Shown: piece by piece, positions 1 through 4,853 of the stretch
Layout: every line of letters begins with the position of its first letter
Numbering within the stretch: the first letter of the stretch is position 1
NCBI RefSeq assembly: GCF_000688655.1
Contig: NZ_JIBO01000008.1
Span: forward strand, 168,410 to 178,698
Reading direction: 5' to 3'
DNA: 10,289 nt
Origin: Lonsdalea quercina subsp. quercina
Lineage (GTDB): Bacteria > Pseudomonadota > Gammaproteobacteria > Enterobacterales > Enterobacteriaceae
Program-made: the position numbers and the translations under genes
The notes under the pieces: model-generated
What the model saw: the letters and a program-made list of their open reading frames with translations, nothing else
Told to the model about the DNA's origin: nothing
The model's database searches: none

Positions 1-540
1 AATAATATTTTTTGCGTTAAGTTTTCTAAGAATATTTTTCTTATGACTGCTGATAGTTTTCTCACTCAGGCACAGCATAGTAGAAACTTCTTTATTCGAC
101 TTACCTGTAGCAAGTTGCTCAAGTACAAACATTTCCCTGGATGACAGTCTCCTTGGTTTAGGCTCAGTGTTAAAATAGAGTGGTGATTGAGTGGCATTCT
201 TTATCGAAGAGACTATCTCAGCAATGGGACTTTTCAGTCCGATAACCGAGTCGCATTTCTGATAATTTAAGTTATAGCACGATGCGTTGTTTTTAAAGAG
301 AATAATTCTATTTTCCTTGTTGATAAACTTTATCACGTCGACAAGAGATGCAGTTATCGGACATTCATTTGACGTTCCGATAAAAAAAACCTTACTGACC
401 TCTTTATTGGGATATCGCATCAAATCACTCACATCCGTAGCGACATAGCTCATGTCGGCTGTGGTCATAATCTTACTACGAATTATTTTTTGAAGCGAAT
501 AAGTTATTATTTCATCTTCGAGAAAAAACACATAATCCAT
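1..540 (-). CDS. LuxR-family transcriptional regulator, RcsA/BglJ-like, 3' end cut by window edge
   Basis: The frame is open for 180 codons from the ATG at 540 to the left window edge, so the C-terminus is missing. Residues about 131-175 form a LuxR/FixJ-type helix-turn-helix: LSSRE start, then the LATGKSNKEVS and LSEKTISSHKKNIL segments typical of the family. The N-terminal 120 residues resemble a receiver domain in length and begin with an acidic LEDE patch. However, the strand where the phosphoacceptor aspartate should sit reads VFFIGTS with no Asp. That fits atypical regulators such as RcsA, BglJ or other RcsB partners better than a canonical two-component regulator. A GGAGG sits 13 bases before the ATG, rather far; an in-frame GTG at 570 is possible but would absorb that site. 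The gene is AT-rich compared with those beyond 1943. Its targets cannot be told from the sequence. Confidence 0.85.
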   Translation of the reverse strand, partial: MDYVFFLEDEIITYSLQKIIRSKIMTTADMSYVATDVSDLMRYPNKEVSKVFFIGTSNECPITASLVDVIKFINKENRIILFKNNASCYNLNYQKCDSVIGLKSPIAEIVSSIKNATQSPLYFNTEPKPRRLSSREMFVLEQLATGKSNKEVSTMLCLSEKTISSHKKNILRKLNAKNII

Positions 541-582
541 TGTTTCTTTATTACCTCCAACTTTAGTCACAACTAGCCGTAA

Positions 583-608
583 ATCGCCATTAGCATAAAA
601 CTGGCGAT
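583..608 (-). other. Hairpin in the leader of the LuxR-type regulator
   Basis: Perfect 7-bp inverted repeat ATCGCCA (583-589) / TGGCGAT (602-608) with a 12-base loop. It lies inside the predicted 5' untranslated region, downstream of the extended -10. It has no U-tract, so it is not an intrinsic terminator. It may be an RNA structure or a protein-binding dyad. Confidence 0.4.
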
Positions 609-645
609 GCCATAAATTTATATCTCTCGTTTAGGATTTTTAAGA

Positions 646-654
646 AGTATAACA
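646..654 (-). promoter_or_regulatory. Extended -10 promoter for the LuxR-type regulator
   Basis: On the minus strand this reads TGTTATACT, a TGn extended -10 followed by TATACT. The hexamer about 17 bases upstream (TGTTCA) is a poor -35, as expected for an extended -10 promoter. Transcription would begin near 639 and leave a leader of about 100 bases before the ATG at 540. Confidence 0.5.
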
Positions 655-706
655 CCGAATAAAAAGAATGAACATCGGTCACATTATTTCAGAATTTTTT
701 CAGAAA

Positions 707-886
707 TTACCCCTTACCAAGAATTTTCTTAACAATACAGAATTTCACCTCTCCTGCTTTAAGACCTATTTCAAACGCCGAACCTCTCTCTAAAATTACC
801 CCTCGAGTACCGCCATCACTGAATTCAGCGCTACTCATGCCCCCACCAACATGTCCGTCTGCCGCCCCGTAAAGCATGATGCCCAT
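707..886 (-). CDS. Small hypothetical ORF, 59 aa, glycine-rich
   Basis: Open frame of 59 codons from an ATG at 886 to a TAA at 707-709. The product is rich in glycine and contains a DGHVGGGMSS stretch and a basic C-terminus ending KKILGKG. I do not recognise it. No good Shine-Dalgarno precedes the ATG. A three-codon frame (ATG ATG CGC TGA) just upstream overlaps the start as TGATG, which could couple translation but may be chance. No signal peptide or membrane segment is evident. An ORF this long can arise by chance, and lack of a ribosome site lowers confidence. It could equally be the tail of a decayed larger gene, since a TGA lies just upstream in the same frame. Confidence 0.25.
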   Translation of the reverse strand: MGIMLYGAADGHVGGGMSSAEFSDGGTRGVILERGSAFEIGLKAGEVKFCIVKKILGKG

Positions 887-1060
887 CAGCGCATCATGTC
901 AGCCCTGCTCATGATGTTCAGGCGATATAGATTTCAAAATAAGAACAAATTCTGATAGGAGCTTATCATTCCCCTATTCCTGTTAAATACTTGTAAACGA
1001 CCCCCTAATTACTATGGATTTAAAAGTCGGATTCTCTTTTTATTTAAGATGTCTTATCTT

Positions 1061-1087
1061 TTGTCTTATATTGCATCTATTTATAAT
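1061..1087 (+). promoter_or_regulatory. Possible sigma-70 promoter
   Basis: TTGTCT at 1061-1066 and a perfect TATAAT at 1082-1087, but the spacer is only 15 bases, shorter than optimal. It points towards the terminator at 1279-1306, about 190 bases on. In AT-rich DNA such matches are common, so this is tentative. Confidence 0.3.
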
Positions 1088-1278
1088 AACATTGTGGTAG
1101 TTATTTTATGACAGTTCAGACACGCAACCTCCTTTTGTGGAACGCATCCCAATCAACGGAATAAGTGAGTGATGGATAAATCATTCCCAGTATCTTCCTA
1201 TCTTTACGCTAATGCTTAACTTTTCTTCAGGATAACAATAGCCTTACTCCACAGTTCGACTTAAATCCAATCATTACT

Positions 1279-1306
1279 AGGAACCCTTCGGGATTTCCTC
1301 TTTTTT
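1279..1306 (+). terminator. Rho-independent terminator with UUCG tetraloop
   Basis: AGGAA (1279-1283) pairs with TTCCT (1295-1299). Inside, CC/GG closes a UUCG tetraloop (1287-1290) after a small internal loop. The stem is followed directly by CTTTTTT (1300-1306). No ORF of note ends just upstream, so it may end a short non-coding transcript. Confidence 0.6.
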
Positions 1307-1336
1307 ACTTTCGGGTAAAGACGCCTGCATCGCATT

Positions 1337-1360
1337 GAAAGCATCAACGCTTTTTATTTT
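1337..1360 (+). terminator. Weak intrinsic terminator candidate
   Basis: AAAGC (1338-1342) and GCTTT (1349-1353) with a six-base loop, running into a T-rich tract through 1360. The stem is only five base pairs and AT-rich, so it would be inefficient; it may act as a back-up to the terminator at 1279-1306. Confidence 0.25.
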
Positions 1361-1376
1361 TATAGATGAGGAAATA

Positions 1377-1502
1377 ATGGTAAAAATATTTCATACATTG
1401 AGTTCCACTCCGGAGTGGCTCAACGCATGTCACGTCTCATTTCCTAAATCGACCTGTTATTTTTATTTCATAGCGCTGCTCACATTCGATGAACAGAAAT
1501 AA
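1377..1502 (+). CDS. Small hypothetical ORF, 41 aa
   Basis: ATG at 1377 is preceded by GAGGAA with ordinary spacing (GAGGAAATAATG), the best ribosome site in the left AT-rich stretch. The frame runs 41 codons to a TAA at 1500-1502. The product begins MVKIFHTLSS, carries two cysteines and a short aromatic/hydrophobic run (CYFYFIALL) near the C-terminus, and matches no family I know. It starts just after two candidate terminators and ends inside an inverted repeat shared with a convergent small ORF. It could be a real small protein, a leader peptide, or chance. Confidence 0.3.
   Translation: MVKIFHTLSSTPEWLNACHVSFPKSTCYFYFIALLTFDEQK
1405..1418. repeat. Perfect 14-bp palindrome
   Basis: CCACTCCGGAGTGG equals its own reverse complement. 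It lies within the small ORF at 1377-1502, about 30 bases after the start codon. It is GC-rich within an AT-rich setting. It could be a protein-binding site; no known consensus is recognised. Confidence 0.5.
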
Positions 1503-1536
1503 TATGGAGTAGACGCACGTTCCTTCTCCACATTAT
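1499..1536. repeat. Inverted repeat between two convergent small ORFs
   Basis: Arms 1499-1509 and 1526-1536 pair over 11 positions with one mismatch; the loop is 16 bases. The left arm contains the stop codon of the 1377-1502 ORF and the right arm contains the stop of the 1533-1688 ORF. No U-tract follows on either strand. Confidence 0.45.
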
Positions 1537-1688
1537 GTCTTAACGAGAATCAATATAAACAAAGACAATGCCATTGATGACGTGAGCGTGAAAGCAATCG
1601 GGTATTGCCCCGGTGTCAGAATGATAACCGTCACTAGTGAAAATCCGGCGACTGATATTACCATAGTCTTTCTACCATTTCTTAACAT
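1533..1688 (-). CDS. Small hypothetical membrane protein, 51 aa
   Basis: ATG at 1688 to TAA at 1533-1535. After a short basic start (MLRNGRKT), the product has two hydrophobic segments at about residues 9-25 and 29-49, separated by a Pro-Gly turn (LTPGQYP), and ends in VKT. That is a plausible two-helix small membrane protein with positive charges on the N-terminal side. A second in-frame ATG at 1664 would remove the basic segment. The ribosome site is weak at either start. The frame stays open upstream to 1751, so this could also be the end of a decayed larger membrane protein. The opposite frame over the same bases (1582-1794 plus, GTG start) looks less protein-like. No family recognised. 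Confidence 0.3.
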   Translation of the reverse strand: MLRNGRKTMVISVAGFSLVTVIILTPGQYPIAFTLTSSMALSLFILILVKT

Positions 1689-1870
1689 ACCATTGCCAAA
1701 GAGAACGTTATTGAGTTCAGGTTCATGGATTAACGTAAATGCCGATTTCGGTCACAGAAATAGAATAACGGCGGAACGGCCTATATCTTTATAGCAAGGT
1801 CGGTTTTATCGAAGACTGAATAGCGTCAAGATATTTCATTCGTGATTAATACGGTAGGTAAAGGCGACAA

Positions 1871-1912
1871 TAAAAATGGCCGGGATTCAACAGGGTGATA
1901 ATGAATCTCGGC
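1871..1912 (-). terminator. Rho-independent terminator of the TetR gene
   Basis: Read on the minus strand, GCCGAGATTCA (1912-1902) pairs with TGAATCCCGGC (1889-1879) over 11 bp with one G-T pair and a 12-base loop, followed by CATTTTTATTG. It lies 31 bases after the TetR stop codon. Confidence 0.8.
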
Positions 1913-1942
1913 AGTAAAGTGGCCCATCAGCAAATGATGCGG

Positions 1943-2560
1943 CTAGCGGAGACCTGCCCCCATCAGAAACATATCGACCGCCCGTCGCGTCAGCTCACGA
2001 ATTTCCTCGGTGCTGAATGGTTCAGGGTCACATTGGAAAATGCGAATCTCCGTTTCAGCCGTGACTAACGCCAGGAACTGTAGCGCGCGGAGATGGGGAT
2101 CATCCTGATGCAACTCGCCTTGTTCCATTGCGGTCGCCATCACAGTGGACAGCACATCCAAACACTCGCTGGGACCAGATTCGTAAAACAACATACCGAT
2201 GTTCGATCGCCCTGCTTCCGCCACCACCATACGATAGACGGCCAGCGCGCTGCGGTCGTTAGTGAGTACCGCCAGCATGCGTTCACCGAATCGCATCAAC
2301 GTGTCATGAAAGGTGACGCCCGTTTCGATTCTCTCCGCCAGCTCGGCAACAGCGTCTGACAAATGCATCGTCGCGTGAGCACGCACTACCGCGATGAACA
2401 ACGCCTCTTTCGAAGGAAAGTAGCTGTAGAGCGTGGCTTTCGAGCCGCCTAGGCGCTTTGCCAGTTCATTCATCGATGCGCGCTCGTACCCCATCTCTTG
2501 AAAGAGTTGGGCCGCGGCGCTGACGATAGATTCACGACGGGCCTGAGTCCGTACTTTCAT
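1943..2560 (-). CDS. TetR/AcrR-family transcriptional repressor
   Basis: A 205-residue protein, normal length for the family. Residues about 8-55 form the TetR_N helix-turn-helix: RRESIVSAAAQLF, GYERASMNELAKRLGGSKATLYSYFPSKEALF, with the classic YxYFxSKE ending. The rest is a helical ligand and dimerisation domain that resembles the AefR-type (TetR_C_7) C-terminus often found in efflux regulators; that assignment is from memory of the fold pattern. The ATG at 2560 is preceded by AGGT at usual spacing. An operator-like dyad lies 65-83 bases upstream, suggesting autoregulation. TetR repressors of this kind usually control a divergent transporter or enzyme, but no intact divergent gene is present here; the next gene, a BudC-like dehydrogenase, begins 690 bases away. 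Ligand and target are unknown. Confidence 0.93.
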   Translation of the reverse strand: MKVRTQARRESIVSAAAQLFQEMGYERASMNELAKRLGGSKATLYSYFPSKEALFIAVVRAHATMHLSDAVAELAERIETGVTFHDTLMRFGERMLAVLTNDRSALAVYRMVVAEAGRSNIGMLFYESGPSECLDVLSTVMATAMEQGELHQDDPHLRALQFLALVTAETEIRIFQCDPEPFSTEEIRELTRRAVDMFLMGAGLR

Positions 2561-2624
2561 TGTCTTACCTGCAATAACGACATTGGCATATCGCCATGTT
2601 CTTGACAGCGAAAAAATCGGCGCA

Positions 2625-2643
2625 AAACTGAACCGTACAGTTT
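2625..2643. promoter_or_regulatory. Probable TetR operator
   Basis: AAACTGAACCGTACAGTTT is a 19-bp near-perfect palindrome centred on 2634: arms AAACTGaAC and GTaCAGTTT, with one mismatch. It lies upstream of the TetR start. The half-site GTACAGT (2635-2641) recurs inverted as ACTGTAC at 2663-2669, giving a second possible contact. Position and symmetry fit an autoregulatory TetR operator; binding is inferred. Confidence 0.6.
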
Positions 2644-2750
2644 GTTTTTGCTAATTGTCATTACTGTACCGCTGAGGTCCAACCTTGTAAAGGCTGGCCG
2701 CCTCCCGTCATCAAGCCGGTGTGGCGCCTTTTCCTGGATTGTGGGTCTGC

Positions 2751-2882
2751 ATGAACATTCAGGCGCGAATCCGTCGCGGGGCCGTGGCTGAAGTGGGTAT
2801 GATCGGCGTCACTAACATCACCTTGTGGTGATTTTTGGATATGCTGCCCGGCCCGAACCAGGGAGCGGTGGCAATGCCATGA
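2751..2882 (+). pseudogene. Possible remnant of a transporter gene (LysE/LeuE-like), very uncertain
   Basis: In the frame of the ATG at 2751, translation gives a short peptide containing MIGVTNITLW, a TGA, then FLDMLPGPNQGAVAMP and another stop. The LPGPN element after about 15 hydrophobic residues recalls the start of LysE/LeuE-type amino-acid exporters. The frame is too short and broken to be sure. The location, divergent from a TetR gene, is where a regulated exporter would be expected. An overlapping frame carries MMISHRNVLALW, which recalls a core motif of AMP-binding enzymes, so at least one of these resemblances is coincidence. Confidence 0.2.
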
Positions 2883-3102
2883 TGCTTCTTATGATGATCA
2901 GCCATCGTAATGTGCTTGCACTGTGGCGCGCCCCCTTATATTAACGGTAAGCGCTGGCTCCGCGCGCCAAACGATGAAACAGCGCTTAAACAAATTCAGT
3001 GAGGCCTGTCGCACTTTTCTGGTTGCGCTTCCTAGAGCGAACAATGCCCTCAAACATCCTCCATTTCACCCTGGAATAGAATCATACCAGTGCATTATTT
3101 CG

Positions 3103-3112
3103 CCCCCCCCCC
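3103..3112 (+). repeat. Homopolymeric C10 tract
   Basis: Ten consecutive C in an otherwise mixed-composition region, about 140 bases upstream of the BudC-like dehydrogenase start. Such tracts are prone to slippage. It is not inside a gene I accept, so any effect would be on promoter spacing or on the leader. Confidence 0.7.
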
Positions 3113-3171
3113 ACATGACAGCACGAAATCTCAGCAAAAAGAGGACTCCAGGTAAAATCGTTGAAAAACAA

Positions 3172-3177
3172 TAAAAT
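3172..3177 (+). promoter_or_regulatory. Weak -10 candidate for the dehydrogenase
   Basis: TAAAAT matches the -10 consensus at five of six positions. No good -35 lies at the right distance, so activator dependence is possible. Transcription would start near 3184, just ahead of a short leader ORF. Confidence 0.25.
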
Positions 3178-3201
3178 ACAAAAACAACGAGAGGTGATGA
3201 T

Positions 3202-3222
3202 ATGCGTCTAAACTTACAGTAG
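3202..3222 (+). other. Six-codon leader ORF upstream of the dehydrogenase
   Basis: ATG CGT CTA AAC TTA CAG TAG encodes MRLNLQ and is preceded by a strong Shine-Dalgarno (GAGGTGA at 3191-3197) at good spacing. It ends 29 bases before the dehydrogenase ATG, which has its own AAGGAG. It may be a translated leader, or a fossil or chance start. Confidence 0.35.
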
Positions 3223-3251
3223 CCGAATTATTTCATCCGAAGGAGTTGATT

Positions 3252-4031
3252 ATGTCTTTATCAGGAAAAGTCGCGCTGGTCACCGGCGCCGGACAAGGTA
3301 TTGGTCGTGGGATTGCACTGCGTCTGGCGAAAGACGGCGCGGATATCGCATTGGTCGATGTCAAGGATGACAAAATCAAATCCGTCGCGGAAGAGATCCG
3401 CGCATTGGGGCGTCAGGCCACGACCTTCAAGGCCGATATCAGCGTGCGCGAGGAGGTGTTCGCCGCCGTAGATTTCGCAGAGAAAGAGCTGAACGGCTTC
3501 GATATCATCGTCAATAACGCCGGCATCAGTCAGACGAAAAATTTGCTCAGCGTCACCAAAGAGGACGTGGAGAGAATTTTCCAGATCAACGTGCAAGGCA
3601 CGCTGTGGGGAATTCAGGCGGCCGCAACGAAATTTAAGGCGCGTAAGCAGAAAGGTAAAATTATCAATGCCTCTTCCATCGCCGGTCACGAAGGATTCGC
3701 CCTGCTCGGCGTCTATTCAGCGACCAAATTCAGCGTACGTGCGCTGACCCAGGCCGCCGCCAAGGAGTTAGCCAGCTTCGGCATCACCGTCAATGCATAT
3801 TGCCCCGGCGTCGTGGGCACGGATATGTGGATCGAAATCGACAAGCGTATGGCTGAAGAAACCGGAGCGCCGATTGGCGCAACCTACAAGAAATATGTCG
3901 ACGGCATCGCGTTGGGCCGGGCGGAAACGCCCGAGGATGTGGCGGCGTTTGTTTCCTTCCTCGCAAGCCCTGACTCCGACTACATGACCGGGCAGGCACC
4001 GCTGATCGACGGCGGACTCCTGTTCAACTAA
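3252..4031 (+). CDS. budC: Acetoin(diacetyl) reductase / 2,3-butanediol dehydrogenase-like short-chain dehydrogenase
   Basis: A 259-residue classical SDR. It shows the cofactor motif TGAGQGIG at 11-18, NNAG at 88-91, structural Asn 113, catalytic Ser 142 and the YxxxK pair Tyr155/Lys159. The C-terminus (PEDVAAFVSFLASPDSDYMTGQ, then LIDGGLLFN) closely follows Klebsiella BudC, an NAD(H)-dependent cytoplasmic enzyme that interconverts diacetyl, acetoin and 2,3-butanediol. An acidic residue after beta-2 (LVDVKDD, 35-40) favours NAD over NADP. I chose ATG 3252 because AAGGAG ends seven bases before it; an in-frame TTG at 3246 lies too close to that site. No acetolactate synthase or decarboxylase gene is adjacent, so this is a stand-alone reductase. 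The exact substrate is inferred; related SDRs on other polyols or ketones are possible. Convergent with the Lrp-type regulator. Confidence 0.88.
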   Translation: MSLSGKVALVTGAGQGIGRGIALRLAKDGADIALVDVKDDKIKSVAEEIRALGRQATTFKADISVREEVFAAVDFAEKELNGFDIIVNNAGISQTKNLLSVTKEDVERIFQINVQGTLWGIQAAATKFKARKQKGKIINASSIAGHEGFALLGVYSATKFSVRALTQAAAKELASFGITVNAYCPGVVGTDMWIEIDKRMAEETGAPIGATYKKYVDGIALGRAETPEDVAAFVSFLASPDSDYMTGQAPLIDGGLLFN

Positions 4032-4044
4032 TTTGTGCTCATCG

Positions 4045-4072
4045 GAAAGGGCGGCCATACCGCTGCCCTTTC
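4045..4072. terminator. Hairpin between convergent genes, likely shared terminator
   Basis: GAAAGGGC (4045-4052) and GCCCTTTC (4065-4072) form a perfect 8-bp stem around a 12-base loop. It lies in the 53-base gap between the dehydrogenase stop and the Lrp-type gene stop. Neither strand has a strong U-tract, so it may be inefficient. Confidence 0.45.
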
Positions 4073-4084
4073 GCGTTGTCACGA

Positions 4085-4585
4085 TTACGACGACGTTGCC
4101 GAGGGCAATAATAAGGGGTCCACGGATATCTCTCTTTTCAGCGTGCGCAACGCAAACGTCGAGCGAGTGTGTCGGATCCCTTTGACGCGGTAAAGCTTCT
4201 GGCGCAGAAACCGCTCGTAGTGCTCGGCATCGGCCACCACAATTTTTACCAGATAGTCGTAATCCCCCGTCACCAAATGCGCTTCCAGCACTTCGGGCAT
4301 GTCCATCAACGCCTGGCCGAATTGTTCCAGCATGCGATCATCATGATGCTCCAGCGTGATCTCGATAAAAAAGACCTCCGAGGCCCCCACCGCCCTGGCA
4401 TTGATGACTGCCACATATCCTTCGATCGCTTTTGTCGACTCCAGGCGTTTAAGACGCGTCCAGCAGGGCGACGAAGAAAGCCCGACTTCTTCGGCCAATT
4501 CCGCCACCGTCAGGCGGCCGTTACGTCGCAATGCCGATAAGATTCGCTTATCGGTCATATCCAGCGTTTTGTCTTTGTTCGCCAT
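4085..4585 (-). CDS. Lrp/AsnC-family transcriptional regulator
   Basis: A 166-residue protein, standard family length. Residues about 8-55 are the AsnC-type winged helix (LDMTDKRILSALRRNGRLTV, then AELAEEVGLSSSPCWTRLKRLE). Residues about 70-148 are the RAM effector and oligomerisation domain, with the conserved GDYDYLVKIVV effector-site signature at about 107-117. Members act as dimers to octamers that respond to amino acids. The ATG at 4585 is preceded by a GAGGA at normal spacing. It is divergent from the EamA exporter across 268 bases with two dyad elements, a common layout for an Lrp-type activator controlling amino-acid efflux. It is not Lrp itself: the sequence departs from the near-invariant enterobacterial Lrp. 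The effector is unknown. Confidence 0.93.
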   Translation of the reverse strand: MANKDKTLDMTDKRILSALRRNGRLTVAELAEEVGLSSSPCWTRLKRLESTKAIEGYVAVINARAVGASEVFFIEITLEHHDDRMLEQFGQALMDMPEVLEAHLVTGDYDYLVKIVVADAEHYERFLRQKLYRVKGIRHTRSTFALRTLKREISVDPLLLPSATSS

Positions 4586-4597
4586 CGATTCCTCGCC

Positions 4598-4615
4598 TCA
4601 GCATAGGCATGCTGA
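4598..4615. promoter_or_regulatory. Inverted repeat just upstream of the Lrp-type gene, probable operator
   Basis: TCAGCAT (4598-4604) and ATGCTGA (4609-4615) form a perfect 7-bp inverted repeat with a four-base spacer, 12 bases before the regulator's ATG. Lrp/AsnC proteins often bind imperfect palindromes of about 15 bp and repress their own gene, so autoregulation is a reasonable inference. Confidence 0.5.
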
Positions 4616-4698
4616 AATTTTAATTATCCCCATCAATATTTACCGAATTAGTGCACAAAGAAAGAAAAAATCAGGAAAAGTTTAGCGAAAAGCCCCTC

Positions 4699-4704
4699 TA
4701 TACT
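4699..4704 (+). promoter_or_regulatory. Candidate -10 for the EamA exporter
   Basis: TATACT is a good -10 hexamer but no acceptable -35 lies 16-18 bases upstream, which would fit an activator-dependent promoter. It implies a leader of about 140 bases that contains the dyad at 4754-4772. Confidence 0.3.
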
Positions 4705-4740
4705 GACATAACCGGTTAGCTCGTCCACTGGCTGACTCTC

Positions 4741-4785
4741 TTCAGGCCCGCGCGGCAAACCCTGGGCTTGCCTTCAGGCGCGAAT
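4741..4785. promoter_or_regulatory. Palindrome flanked by direct repeats upstream of the exporter
   Basis: GGCAAACCCTGGGCTTGCC (4754-4772) is a 19-bp near-palindrome centred on 4763, with one mismatched pair. It is flanked by direct copies of TTCAGGC at 4741-4747 and 4773-4779, 32 bases apart (about three helical turns). The arrangement looks like a regulator-binding region, possibly for the divergent Lrp-type protein. Confidence 0.45.
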
Positions 4786-4853
4786 TTATCGTTACAACGG
4801 AATATCGCGCTCCACTTTTTCAGAACGATGCTCGCAGGCGATAGGAGGGATAG

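Larger units (their letters stand above)
541..1942. other. AT-rich, gene-poor intergenic stretch
   Basis: About 1.4 kb without a convincing conserved gene. It is visibly more AT-rich than everything right of 1943, and so is the LuxR gene to its left. It holds the regulator's promoter and leader, three small candidate ORFs (707-886 minus, 1377-1502 plus, 1533-1688 minus), a good intrinsic terminator at 1279-1306, a weak one at 1337-1360, a palindrome at 1405-1418, and the TetR terminator at 1871-1912. No transposase, integrase, tRNA or attachment repeat was seen. It may be an old acquired or decaying segment. Confidence 0.6.
2561..3251. other. Intergenic stretch with no intact gene; possible gene remnants
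   Basis: It contains the TetR operator, then about 500 bases in which no frame gives a convincing protein, then the dehydrogenase leader. The part from about 2751 to 2940 is GC-rich and coding-like but broken by stops in every frame I read. An open frame at 2923-3174 (GTG start, 83 codons) lacks a ribosome site and recognisable content, and I do not call it a gene. A run of ten C lies at 3103-3112. Confidence 0.5.

Noticed and set aside
1582..1794. Plus-strand 70-codon frame with GTG start
   Set aside because: No ribosome site and no recognisable motif. The opposite strand over the same bases gives a more protein-like hydrophobic small ORF.
2800..2940. Resemblance to an adenylation-domain core motif (MMISHRNVLALW) in one frame
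   Set aside because: Only about ten residues match, the spacing to the glycine-rich part is wrong, and it overlaps in another frame with the LysE/LeuE-like stretch. Most likely coincidence.
2923..3174. Plus-strand 83-codon frame containing the C10 tract
   Set aside because: GTG start without a Shine-Dalgarno, no family resemblance, low-complexity proline from the C-run. A phase-variable gene was considered but nothing supports coding.
3246..3251. TTG at 3246 as start of the dehydrogenase
   Set aside because: It directly abuts the AAGGAG, leaving no spacing, while ATG 3252 has ideal spacing and matches the family's N-terminus.
4169..4685. Plus-strand frames across the Lrp-type gene
   Set aside because: Shadows of a clear conserved minus-strand gene.
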